Shown one piece after another: positions 1 to 5,534 of a stretch of 7,285 nucleotides of DNA; within the stretch, counting starts at the first letter, position 1; each line of letters begins with the position of its first letter. This DNA is from Alphaproteobacteria bacterium. GTDB lineage: Bacteria > Pseudomonadota > Alphaproteobacteria > Micavibrionales > Micavibrionaceae. A program made the translations under genes and the position numbers. Location of the stretch: assembly GCA_002701555.1 (NCBI GenBank), contig NZVS01000074.1, forward strand, positions 10,172 through 17,456, given 5' to 3'. A model generated the notes under the pieces. That model had not been told where the DNA came from and did not search any database. It was given only the letters and a program-made list of their open reading frames with translations.

Positions 1-509
1 GGTTCATAGGCAATATCAATATCTTGACCGGTAGCACCTGAAGGCAAAGACGTGAGTATCTGGCTTCTTACCACTTCGAATTCTTCACCAGATTCACGCT
101 CTTCCAGAGTTTCGCCAACACAGATTATGACAGCCATTTTTTCTTTTGTGGCCTTTTCAGCTTTTTTAGCAACGTCCTGAGATGTTTCAGCGTGATTCTG
201 ACGTCTTTCCGAATGCCCCAGAATAACGCTTTTAGCACCAACATCTTTTAGCATTTCGCAAGATATATCGCCTGTATGCGCTCCATTGTCACTCGCACTG
301 CAATCCTGCCCTGCTAATACGACAATATCTTTATCTATTTGTCTGGAGATTGCATCAATGTATAAAAATGGCGGTGAAATAAGGTATTCGTTACCTTCAG
401 CCAAAGCACTATCAGAATTTAGGGAAGATAAGATTGAGGTTGCAAGTTCCTGGCAGCTTTTCATGCTGCCATTCATTTTCCAGTTGCCTGCAATTAAAAA
501 AGGTCTCAT
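1..509 (-). CDS. tpiA: triosephosphate isomerase, N-terminal part (cut by window edge)
   Basis: Triosephosphate isomerase interconverts dihydroxyacetone phosphate and glyceraldehyde 3-phosphate in the cytoplasm, in glycolysis and gluconeogenesis. Read on the minus strand, the protein opens MRPFLIAGNWKMNG, the family hallmark with substrate-binding Asn9 and Lys11. The catalytic His99 lies in GHSERR (residues 98-103), followed by the CVGET block (130-134). The last complete codon is Glu169 in AYE, which by family knowledge is the catalytic glutamate at the base of loop 6. About 169 of the usual 245-255 residues are visible; the rest lies left of the window. The ATG at 507-509 is chosen because GNWKMNG begins at residue 8, as in homologues. 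Only a weak AGAG precedes it, so the ribosome site is poor. The gene is divergent from the ppiD-like gene, as often seen in alphaproteobacteria. Identification is near certain. Confidence 0.97.
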   Translation of the reverse strand, partial: MRPFLIAGNWKMNGSMKSCQELATSILSSLNSDSALAEGNEYLISPPFLYIDAISRQIDKDIVVLAGQDCSASDNGAHTGDISCEMLKDVGAKSVILGHSERRQNHAETSQDVAKKAEKATKEKMAVIICVGETLEERESGEEFEVVRSQILTSLPSGATGQDIDIAYE

Positions 510-517
510 GGAACTCT

Positions 518-546
518 GGAATAACTTTTTCTGAATGAATTTGCAA
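518..546 (-). promoter_or_regulatory. possible tpiA promoter
   Basis: On the minus strand TTGCAA (546-541) is followed after 17 bases by TATTCC (523-518), then 8 bases to the tpiA ATG. The matches to sigma-70 consensus are moderate: 4 of 6 for the -35 and 3 of 6 for the -10. If used, transcription would begin within a base or two of the start codon. The same layout occurs in front of the deacetylase gene. This is a motif-level prediction in AT-rich DNA and could be chance. Confidence 0.3.
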
Positions 547-552
547 TGCCTG

Positions 553-581
553 TTGCATGAAGTTTATGCTTTTTTTATAGT
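553..581 (+). promoter_or_regulatory. probable promoter of the ppiD-like gene
   Basis: TATAGT at 576-581 matches the -10 consensus at 5 of 6 positions. Exactly 17 bases upstream is TTGCAT (553-558), a weak -35 with 3 of 6 matches. The predicted start of transcription, near 588, would leave a leader of about 30 bases holding the ribosome site AGGA at 608-611, eight bases before the ATG at 620. A second TTGCA copy (541-545) lies 12 bases upstream of the first. The arrangement is plausible, but it rests on short motifs only. Confidence 0.45.
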
Positions 582-619
582 GCCAATCATTAAAACATTA
601 CAAAAACAGGACTCTTTAT

Positions 620-2500
620 ATGTTACGCAGCATGCGCCACGGCGCCCTATCCGGTGTTTTCCTAGTCATTCTTCTCCTTGGAGGCGTCGGTCTTGTCATG
701 ATGGACTGGAGCGGTACCGTTACTGGAAGCATTTCCTCAAACGAAGTTGCAAAGGTTGGCGGCACAACGATTACCGGCGTAACTTTCGATCGTATATTGC
801 GGACAAACTTAAGAAGTTTGAACATGTCCACGCAAGATGCTTACGACAATCAGATGATCGAGCGTGTACTGGACAGTGAAATTAACCGCATGGTCCTTGC
901 CATGGAGGCCCATGAGCTTGGTGTTAGCATTCCTGATAAAATTGTCGCAGACGAAATAAGAACAGCTATTCAGCCTTTAACCGCGCAAGGTATGACCAGT
1001 GATGAGGCGTTAACACAATTATTGCAAAGTACTGGTATGAGTCATAAAGGATTAGTTCAAACTGTGCGCCGTGATATGAGTGTTGAGCTTCTTTCTAAAA
1101 GCCTGAATTCCCTAGGAATAAAAGTACCAGATTCTGTTACACGTGACCTTCTTCAGGTCAAAGACCAAAACAGGACTGTTTCTCTATTGTCATTACCACA
1201 TGATCGACTGGAGGGTGCAGAACCTGAGCAAGGTGAATTGGAAAGCTTTTACGAAACTATTAAGGCGCGCTACACACCACCGGAAACAAGAGATCTTACT
1301 ATGATTACACTTTCCACAGAGGAACTTGAAAAAACAGTTGTGGTGAGTGATGAAGATATCCAGAATTACTATAATTCAAATAAAGAACAGTTTGCTGTTC
1401 CTGAAACCAGAAAAATTGAACAGGCTATTCTTAAAGATGAGGATACGGCTATGTCCGTTCTTAATGAATTTAAGTCATCTGGCGATATGGAGCAGGCTGT
1501 TATAAAAATAACCGGCAATGAAAACGCTTATATAGGATCAGAGAGTTTCGAAGAAAACGGCCTGCTTGATGACATTGCATCAGTTGTCTTCTCACCCCCA
1601 GCGGGGGAAATCGTCGGCCCTGTGCAAACAGGACTTGGCTGGCACGTCTTTGAAATTGAAGAAATCTATCCAGAAACCATACGCTCCGTGGATCAGGTAT
1701 CGGATCGTATACGTAAAGATTTAACGCGTGATGCTTTGAGCACAGAAATTTTAACAACAGCCGAACAACTTGATGATATGCTTGCTGGGGGAGCTTCTGC
1801 GTCCGAAATCCAGCAAAGCTTCCCGGTAGAGCTTACTAGGTTTGAAAAAGTAAGCCGCAGCGATCTTATAAATAGTGAAAAACTTCCAGATGCTGATGCA
1901 AGCGTTGTTGCAGACGAAGCTTTCCAACTTTATGAGGGCGAAAGCACAATTGTATCCGAGCTTTCAGACGGTACATATTTCACTATGATTGCAAATAATG
2001 TCTACGAACCTGAGGCTCCTTCCCTTTCTGATATGAGAGATGACGTGCTTAAGGACTGGCAAACCCAGCAAAAAGCGGCACAAAACTTTTCCGAAGGTCA
2101 AAGCCTGGCTGAGGAAATACGCCTTGGCGATAATACATTAGAGCAGGCAGCCGAAACCACAAGCGGCAAAATCAGCCGCTCAACAATTACGCGCACAGAC
2201 ACTCCGCCAGCAGGAATAACGCAACAAGGGTTTCTACAGCTTTTCACAGCAAAGCAAGGTGACACCCTGCTTTTGAGTTCTGAAAACGGGATTGTCATAG
2301 CTAAGGTTATGCAGGTTAACTTTCCAGACCCCACCCTTTTGAACGAAGGTGATATCCGAGACCAGGAAAAAATCTTAAGCAACAGTGTTGAACAAGATTT
2401 ATACTTATCGTACTTAACCCATTTGCGTGAGAAGTACGATGTTGAGGTTAATATGGATTTGATAAACAGCACATACGGTCCGCAAGAAGAAGTTTATTAA
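620..2500 (+). CDS. ppiD: PpiD/SurA-type membrane-anchored peptidyl-prolyl isomerase
   Basis: This is a periplasmic folding factor tethered to the inner membrane; PpiD proteins bind proteins emerging from the Sec translocon. The 626-residue length matches PpiD (about 620-640). A short basic N-terminus (MLRSMRHG) is followed by one membrane helix at about residues 12-28, giving an N-in, C-out anchor. Next comes a SurA_N-like helical region (about 40-170) and a single parvulin-like domain (about 255-350). That domain ends in GPVQTGLGWHVFEIEE, the typical last strand of PpiC rotamases. Its central Gly-Gly-Leu-Gly-Trp loop is degenerate (AYIGSESFEENG), so it may act as a chaperone without isomerase activity, as is known for E. 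coli PpiD. The C-terminal region (about 370-626) is weakly conserved in this family. The ATG at 620 has AGGA eight bases upstream; a second in-frame ATG at 632 would also keep the anchor. The stop codon overlaps the convergent deacetylase gene. Confidence 0.88.
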   Translation: MLRSMRHGALSGVFLVILLLGGVGLVMMDWSGTVTGSISSNEVAKVGGTTITGVTFDRILRTNLRSLNMSTQDAYDNQMIERVLDSEINRMVLAMEAHELGVSIPDKIVADEIRTAIQPLTAQGMTSDEALTQLLQSTGMSHKGLVQTVRRDMSVELLSKSLNSLGIKVPDSVTRDLLQVKDQNRTVSLLSLPHDRLEGAEPEQGELESFYETIKARYTPPETRDLTMITLSTEELEKTVVVSDEDIQNYYNSNKEQFAVPETRKIEQAILKDEDTAMSVLNEFKSSGDMEQAVIKITGNENAYIGSESFEENGLLDDIASVVFSPPAGEIVGPVQTGLGWHVFEIEEIYPETIRSVDQVSDRIRKDLTRDALSTEILTTAEQLDDMLAGGASASEIQQSFPVELTRFEKVSRSDLINSEKLPDADASVVADEAFQLYEGESTIVSELSDGTYFTMIANNVYEPEAPSLSDMRDDVLKDWQTQQKAAQNFSEGQSLAEEIRLGDNTLEQAAETTSGKISRSTITRTDTPPAGITQQGFLQLFTAKQGDTLLLSSENGIVIAKVMQVNFPDPTLLNEGDIRDQEKILSNSVEQDLYLSYLTHLREKYDVEVNMDLINSTYGPQEEVY

Positions 2501-3564
2501 TAACTTTTCAGCAACGCTGTCTTCTCGCCTGCATCCATTTTATTGGTGGCTGAAAGCTGTATTTCTTCTATTAAGTCTTTAGCACGCACAATCTCGAACC
2601 CCCGGGATTGTGCATCGGGTATCCAAGCGGCTAGCGCGTTCAAGGTGACCTCTTTAGGATGGCCTATTGCAACCGCATAACCCTTATCCAAAGCTGCTTT
2701 TTCTAGTTTCAAAAGTGCTGAATTTACAAATTCAGGAGTTTCAACATGATCAAGAAAAACATCGCGCGTCAAATTTGCAACTCCTTTTTCGGCAGCAGTG
2801 CTTGCGCCGACAGAATTACCAATCGTCTTAGAATCCACGAAGAAAAGATCTTTTTCTTTTAAAACATCCATAAAGGCAGACATACCGAAGTGATCTTGTG
2901 TGAAACGGCTTCCCATGTGATTGTTGACACCATCAAATCCGTATAACTTAGAAAGTTCAGTTTCAAAAAGGTTCTTCAGCTCCAGTTCAGTCATCCCCAC
3001 TCTGGCAGCGTTCGGGCCGGGGTTAACGGTATCGTCCATTGGCTCCATTGGGAAATGAACCATTACTTCATGTTTCTTTTGCTTAGCTCTGTTTATAAAA
3101 TCCTGTGTATGCTCTCCGTAAGGCAAGAATGCAAGGGTTAGAGGCTCGTTAAAATTGACTGTTGCCTCCGACATTTTATGGTTAATGCCCACATCATCAA
3201 TAATTATAACAATTTTAGAGGTGCCATATTTTTCTGGCTTTACTTCTATCAGAGGTGAAATTGGAAGCTCTTCTTCAACTATAACAGTATTTTCCTGTTT
3301 TACAGGCCCTGCTTGTGTGTCCTTTGAAACAATGGCCTGCTCCTGAATGTAGAAATCTTCGATGCGTGGTTTTTCTTCCTTGTCTAGAGTAATTGGAGGT
3401 AATATCAGATCCTGTTTATTAGTTACAAGCTGCACAGGTTCTTGTACTACATCCTGCTTATCCAGAGGTCGTAAAAAAACAAGCTGCAGTACAATCACGG
3501 CAACACATATAAATACAGCTAAAATTGAGCGGCGGTGGAAAATCACCGGAGGAAGATGTTTCAT
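2497..3564 (-). CDS. divergent polysaccharide deacetylase family protein (YibQ/DUF610), membrane-anchored
   Basis: This 355-residue protein belongs to the divergent polysaccharide deacetylase family (Pfam PF04748), a NodB-like barrel group thought to act on a periplasmic polysaccharide such as peptidoglycan; its substrate is not established. One membrane helix (about residues 13-32) follows a basic start (MKHLPPVIFHRR), so the rest should lie in the periplasm. Residues 34-112 form a Pro/Glu/Val-rich linker. The catalytic-type domain follows with IIIDDVG (Asp123, Asp124), HFPMEP (170-175), NNHMGSRFT (214-222, with His216), FFVDSKT (241-247), RDVFLD (267-272) and AIGHP (299-303). In many alphaproteobacteria, from memory, this family sits beside ctpA/envC-type cell-wall genes. 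Here it lies alone between ppiD and trpD, on the opposite strand to both. The ATG at 3562-3564 has no clear Shine-Dalgarno, and no other Met comes before residue 131. The family call is firm; the function is inferred. Confidence 0.88.
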   Translation of the reverse strand: MKHLPPVIFHRRSILAVFICVAVIVLQLVFLRPLDKQDVVQEPVQLVTNKQDLILPPITLDKEEKPRIEDFYIQEQAIVSKDTQAGPVKQENTVIVEEELPISPLIEVKPEKYGTSKIVIIIDDVGINHKMSEATVNFNEPLTLAFLPYGEHTQDFINRAKQKKHEVMVHFPMEPMDDTVNPGPNAARVGMTELELKNLFETELSKLYGFDGVNNHMGSRFTQDHFGMSAFMDVLKEKDLFFVDSKTIGNSVGASTAAEKGVANLTRDVFLDHVETPEFVNSALLKLEKAALDKGYAVAIGHPKEVTLNALAAWIPDAQSRGFEIVRAKDLIEEIQLSATNKMDAGEKTALLKSY

Positions 3565-3572
3565 CTGATTAA

Positions 3573-3601
3573 AGAATAGACTGTAAAAGCCGGGCTTGCA
3601 A
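3573..3601 (-). promoter_or_regulatory. possible promoter of the deacetylase gene, sharing its -35 with the trpD promoter
   Basis: On the minus strand TTGCAA (3601-3596) is followed after 17 bases by TATTCT (3578-3573), then 8 bases to the start codon. Each hexamer matches consensus at 4 of 6 positions. Transcription would start one to three bases before the ATG, which would explain why no Shine-Dalgarno is present. TTGCAA is self-complementary, so the same bases can serve as -35 for the opposite strand. The prediction rests on motifs alone. Confidence 0.35.
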
Positions 3602-3624
3602 TCATTTTAGAAAAACCACATAAA
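3596..3624 (+). promoter_or_regulatory. possible trpD promoter, apparently leaderless
   Basis: TTGCAA at 3596-3601 is followed after 17 bases by CATAAA at 3619-3624; each matches 4 of 6 consensus positions. The trpD ATG begins 7 bases beyond the -10, so the message would start at or next to the initiation codon. No Shine-Dalgarno is seen in the 30 bases before trpD, which fits. There is no room for a trp leader peptide or attenuator in the 67-bp gap. Confidence 0.38.
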
Positions 3625-3631
3625 AGCATTT

Positions 3632-4657
3632 ATGAATGAACAAGATTTTGATACCAAGGCATTACTGTCCGGCCTGAGAGAAGGTAACACCCTGAGAGAA
3701 GAGCAAATGCGAGAGCTCGTCTCTTACCTCGTGAGCGGAGACGCTTCAGACACATTCATAAGCGCTGTTCTCAGCCTTATAGCTGTGCGGGAAATTACCC
3801 CTGAAGAAATAGCCGGTGGTGCCAAAGCATTGCGTGATGTGAGCAAAACCATAAATGCGCCAGATAACGCTGTTGATTGTTGTGGGACAGGTGGCGACGG
3901 CCTTCATAGTTACAACATCTCTACGGCAGTAGCTCTCATAACCTCAGCATGTGGTGTTCCAATGGCCAAGCACGGTAATCGCGCCTCCAGTTCCAAATGC
4001 GGTGCAGCTGATGTGCTGGAAGAGCTAGGTGTAAACTTGAATGCTCCCGTTAATGTTTTAGAAAAAGCCCTTCAAAACATAGGGTTTGCATTTTTAATGG
4101 CGCCAAACCATCACGCGGCCTTGGCTCATGTCGGCAAGGTCAGGAAAGAACTCGGATTTCGTACTTTTTTTAATATTATGGGACCGCTCATTAGTCCGGC
4201 ACAAGCCAAAAGACAGTTAATCGGTGTTTATTCCAAAGAGTTACTGAAACCCATGGGTGAAGCCCTCAAAAAACTAGGTTCCCAAAAAACATGGCTTGTA
4301 TGCGGAGAAGACGGACTTGATGAAATCTCTTTGAACGCACCCACTCACTGCCTTAAAATTGACGATACAGAAACCGAAAGCTGCATTCTGAGCAATGAAG
4401 ACTTTGGTCTTCCGTCAATATCCCTCGAAGATATTCGCGGAGGAGATGCAACCTACAATGCCCAAGCTTTACAAAAACTTCTAAATGGCGCTGATAACGC
4501 TTACAGATATATGGCGTTAGCAAACGCTGCTGCTGTTTTAGTAATAGCCGATAAGGCACCTGACCTGAAAAATGGTGTAGCTATGGCAGCACATGCGATT
4601 GATAACGGTAGCGCGAAAAATGTTTTAAAAGCCTATATTCAGATTACGGGTGCATAA
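3632..4657 (+). CDS. trpD: anthranilate phosphoribosyltransferase
   Basis: This cytoplasmic enzyme transfers phosphoribose from PRPP to anthranilate, the second step of tryptophan synthesis. The 341 residues match the family's usual 330-350 and cover the whole fold: a small helical N-terminal domain (about 1-75), then the alpha/beta domain. The PRPP/diphosphate loop CGTGGDG is at 84-90, the second binding stretch KHGNRASSSKCG at 113-124, and the metal-binding Asp230-Glu231 pair lies in GEDGLDE (225-231). The usual GPLxNPA motif reads GPLISPA (184-190), with Ser188 in place of Asn. There is no fused glutamine amidotransferase domain. The ATG at 3632 gives the expected N-terminus but lacks a Shine-Dalgarno. 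The stop codon shares one base with the trpC start (TAATG), so the two genes are almost certainly cotranscribed and translationally coupled. trpE and trpG, which supply anthranilate, are not in this window. Confidence 0.97.
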   Translation: MNEQDFDTKALLSGLREGNTLREEQMRELVSYLVSGDASDTFISAVLSLIAVREITPEEIAGGAKALRDVSKTINAPDNAVDCCGTGGDGLHSYNISTAVALITSACGVPMAKHGNRASSSKCGAADVLEELGVNLNAPVNVLEKALQNIGFAFLMAPNHHAALAHVGKVRKELGFRTFFNIMGPLISPAQAKRQLIGVYSKELLKPMGEALKKLGSQKTWLVCGEDGLDEISLNAPTHCLKIDDTETESCILSNEDFGLPSISLEDIRGGDATYNAQALQKLLNGADNAYRYMALANAAAVLVIADKAPDLKNGVAMAAHAIDNGSAKNVLKAYIQITGA

Positions 4658-5451
4658 TGAGTATTCTAGACAAAATTTGTGCTGACAAACACATTCATGT
4701 TGAAAACAGGAAGAAAGAACTGCCCCTTTCAGAGCTTAAACTAGCTATAGAGCGACCCGATACACCATACGCTTTTGAGACGGCTTTAAAGAAAACTGCA
4801 GATGAAGGAAAGCCTGCTTTCATTTGCGAAGTTAAAAAGGCATCCCCCAGTAAAGGAATTATATCCGAAGACTTTGATCCAGTCACTCAGGCGCGTATCT
4901 ATGAAGACGCCGGAGCGAGTTGCATTTCGGTCCTTACGGACGCACCTTATTTTATGGGCTCAGACGATGATTTCAAAAATGTAAGAAACGCCACCTCTTG
5001 TCCCTTAATCCGCAAAGATTTTATGATTGATTTGTATCAGATATATGAGAGTAGATATCTGGGCGCAGATTGTGTTCTTCTTATAATGGCTTCTCTTGAT
5101 GATCACTTAGCAAGAGATATGATTTCACTTGCTGATGAGCTTGGAATGAGCGCGCTTGTTGAAGTTCATAACAGGGGAGAGCTTGAGAGGGCGCATATCC
5201 TATCACCACGCATCATAGGCGTTAACAGTCGCAATCTTAAAACAATGCAGGTTGATGTCGAAGCTACAATATCCATGGCTGCAGAAATTAAAGATGGAAT
5301 ATTCCCTGTAGCTGAAAGCGGTATAAAAACCTCCTCTGACGTGTCTGCATTATACAAGGGTGGATACAAAGGATTCCTGATAGGAGAATCTTTGATGAAA
5401 TCAAAAAATGCAGCGCAGAGCATTAAAGCCTTAAGTGACATAAGCTTTTAA
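4657..5451 (+). CDS. trpC: indole-3-glycerol phosphate synthase (monofunctional)
   Basis: This enzyme closes the ring of carboxyphenylamino-deoxyribulose phosphate to indole-3-glycerol phosphate, with loss of CO2 and water, on the tryptophan pathway. At 264 residues it is a complete single-domain TIM barrel without the TrpF fusion seen in enterics. Catalytic and binding residues by family knowledge are Glu58 and Lys60 in CEVKKASPSKG, Lys120 in PLIRKDF, Glu169 in LVEVH, Asn190 in GVNSRNLKT, and Glu220-Ser221 in VAESGI. The phosphate-binding end reads GFLIGESLM (239-247). The start codon overlaps the trpD stop by one base, and only a weak GGG sits upstream inside trpD, so translation probably depends on coupling. 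In many alphaproteobacteria moaC and moeA follow; here lexA follows directly. No convincing terminator separates the two, so some trp transcripts may run into lexA. Confidence 0.97.
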   Translation: MSILDKICADKHIHVENRKKELPLSELKLAIERPDTPYAFETALKKTADEGKPAFICEVKKASPSKGIISEDFDPVTQARIYEDAGASCISVLTDAPYFMGSDDDFKNVRNATSCPLIRKDFMIDLYQIYESRYLGADCVLLIMASLDDHLARDMISLADELGMSALVEVHNRGELERAHILSPRIIGVNSRNLKTMQVDVEATISMAAEIKDGIFPVAESGIKTSSDVSALYKGGYKGFLIGESLMKSKNAAQSIKALSDISF

Positions 5452-5455
5452 AGCT
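5443..5455. repeat. 13-base palindrome over the trpC stop codon
   Basis: AGCTTTTAAAGCT is a perfect inverted repeat (AGCTTT, one central T, AAAGCT) that spans the TAA at 5449-5451. As RNA it could form only a short stem of about 5 bp with a 3-base loop, and no U-run follows, so it is not a credible intrinsic terminator. It may be a chance result of the Ser-Phe-stop codons. Confidence 0.3.
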
Positions 5456-5459
5456 ACGC

Positions 5460-5488
5460 TTGACGGCTGACAAGAACTAATGTAGAAC
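5460..5488 (+). promoter_or_regulatory. lexA promoter
   Basis: TTGACG at 5460-5465 matches the -35 consensus at 5 of 6 positions. After 17 bases comes TAGAAC at 5483-5488 as -10, with 4 of 6 matches. Transcription should begin near 5495, giving a leader of about 40 bases. The -10 hexamer contains the second half of the SOS box, so bound LexA would block RNA polymerase directly. Confidence 0.7.
5474..5488 (+). promoter_or_regulatory. SOS box (LexA operator), GAAC-N7-GAAC
   Basis: GAAC at 5474-5477 and GAAC at 5485-5488 are separated by exactly seven bases (TAATGTA). This is the complement of GTTC-N7-GTTC, the direct-repeat LexA operator established for alphaproteobacteria. It lies 46 bases upstream of lexA, between the -35 and -10 and overlapping the -10, where an autoregulatory operator is expected. 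I found no second copy by eye in the window, so trpD, ppiD and the visible part of comEC show no SOS box of this type. Confidence 0.88.
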
Positions 5489-5506
5489 AAATAGAGGACA
5501 TTAAAT

Positions 5507-5522
5507 AAACTAACGCTAGTTT
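5507..5522 (+). other. small hairpin in the lexA leader
   Basis: AAACTA (5507-5512) and TAGTTT (5517-5522) are perfect complements around the loop ACGC, forming a 6-bp AT-rich stem. It ends one base before the lexA ribosome site. It has few G-C pairs and no proper U-run, so it would be weak both as a trp terminator and as a translational control element. Confidence 0.35.
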
Positions 5523-5523
5523 T

Positions 5524-5529
5524 AAGGGA
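5524..5529 (+). promoter_or_regulatory. lexA ribosome binding site
   Basis: AAGGGA sits five bases before the ATG at 5535. It is the clearest Shine-Dalgarno in the window along with that of ppiD, and it fixes the lexA start. Confidence 0.65.
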
Positions 5530-5534
5530 ATATT

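Noticed and set aside
286..534. Open frame of 82 codons on the plus strand over the tpiA start
   Set aside because: It runs antisense to a clear tpiA coding region, has no recognisable motif and no ribosome site; it is a shadow frame.
535..879. Open frame of 114 codons on the plus strand overlapping the start of the ppiD-like gene
   Set aside because: Most of it lies over ppiD in another frame, it is rich in Arg and Cys, and it resembles no family; the ppiD frame carries the signal anchor and ribosome site.
1588..1606. GC-rich inverted repeat CCCCC-AGC-GGGGG inside ppiD, considered as a terminator or regulatory hairpin
   Set aside because: It lies mid-gene in codons for a Pro-Pro-Ala-Gly-Glu stretch common in parvulin domains and has no U-run on either strand.
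2098..2472. Open frame of 124 codons on the minus strand inside ppiD
   Set aside because: Antisense to the coding frame, with Ser/Leu/Arg-rich composition typical of a complement-strand shadow and no supporting start signals.
4928..4941. Small inverted repeat around GTCC-TTAC-GGAC inside trpC
   Set aside because: A four-base stem inside coding sequence is expected by chance and follows from the Val-Leu-Thr-Asp codons of a conserved motif.
5507..5530. Hairpin before lexA considered as an intrinsic terminator for the trp operon
   Set aside because: The stem is six mostly A-T pairs, and the following bases are T then AAGGGA, not a U-run; it was kept only as a weak leader hairpin.
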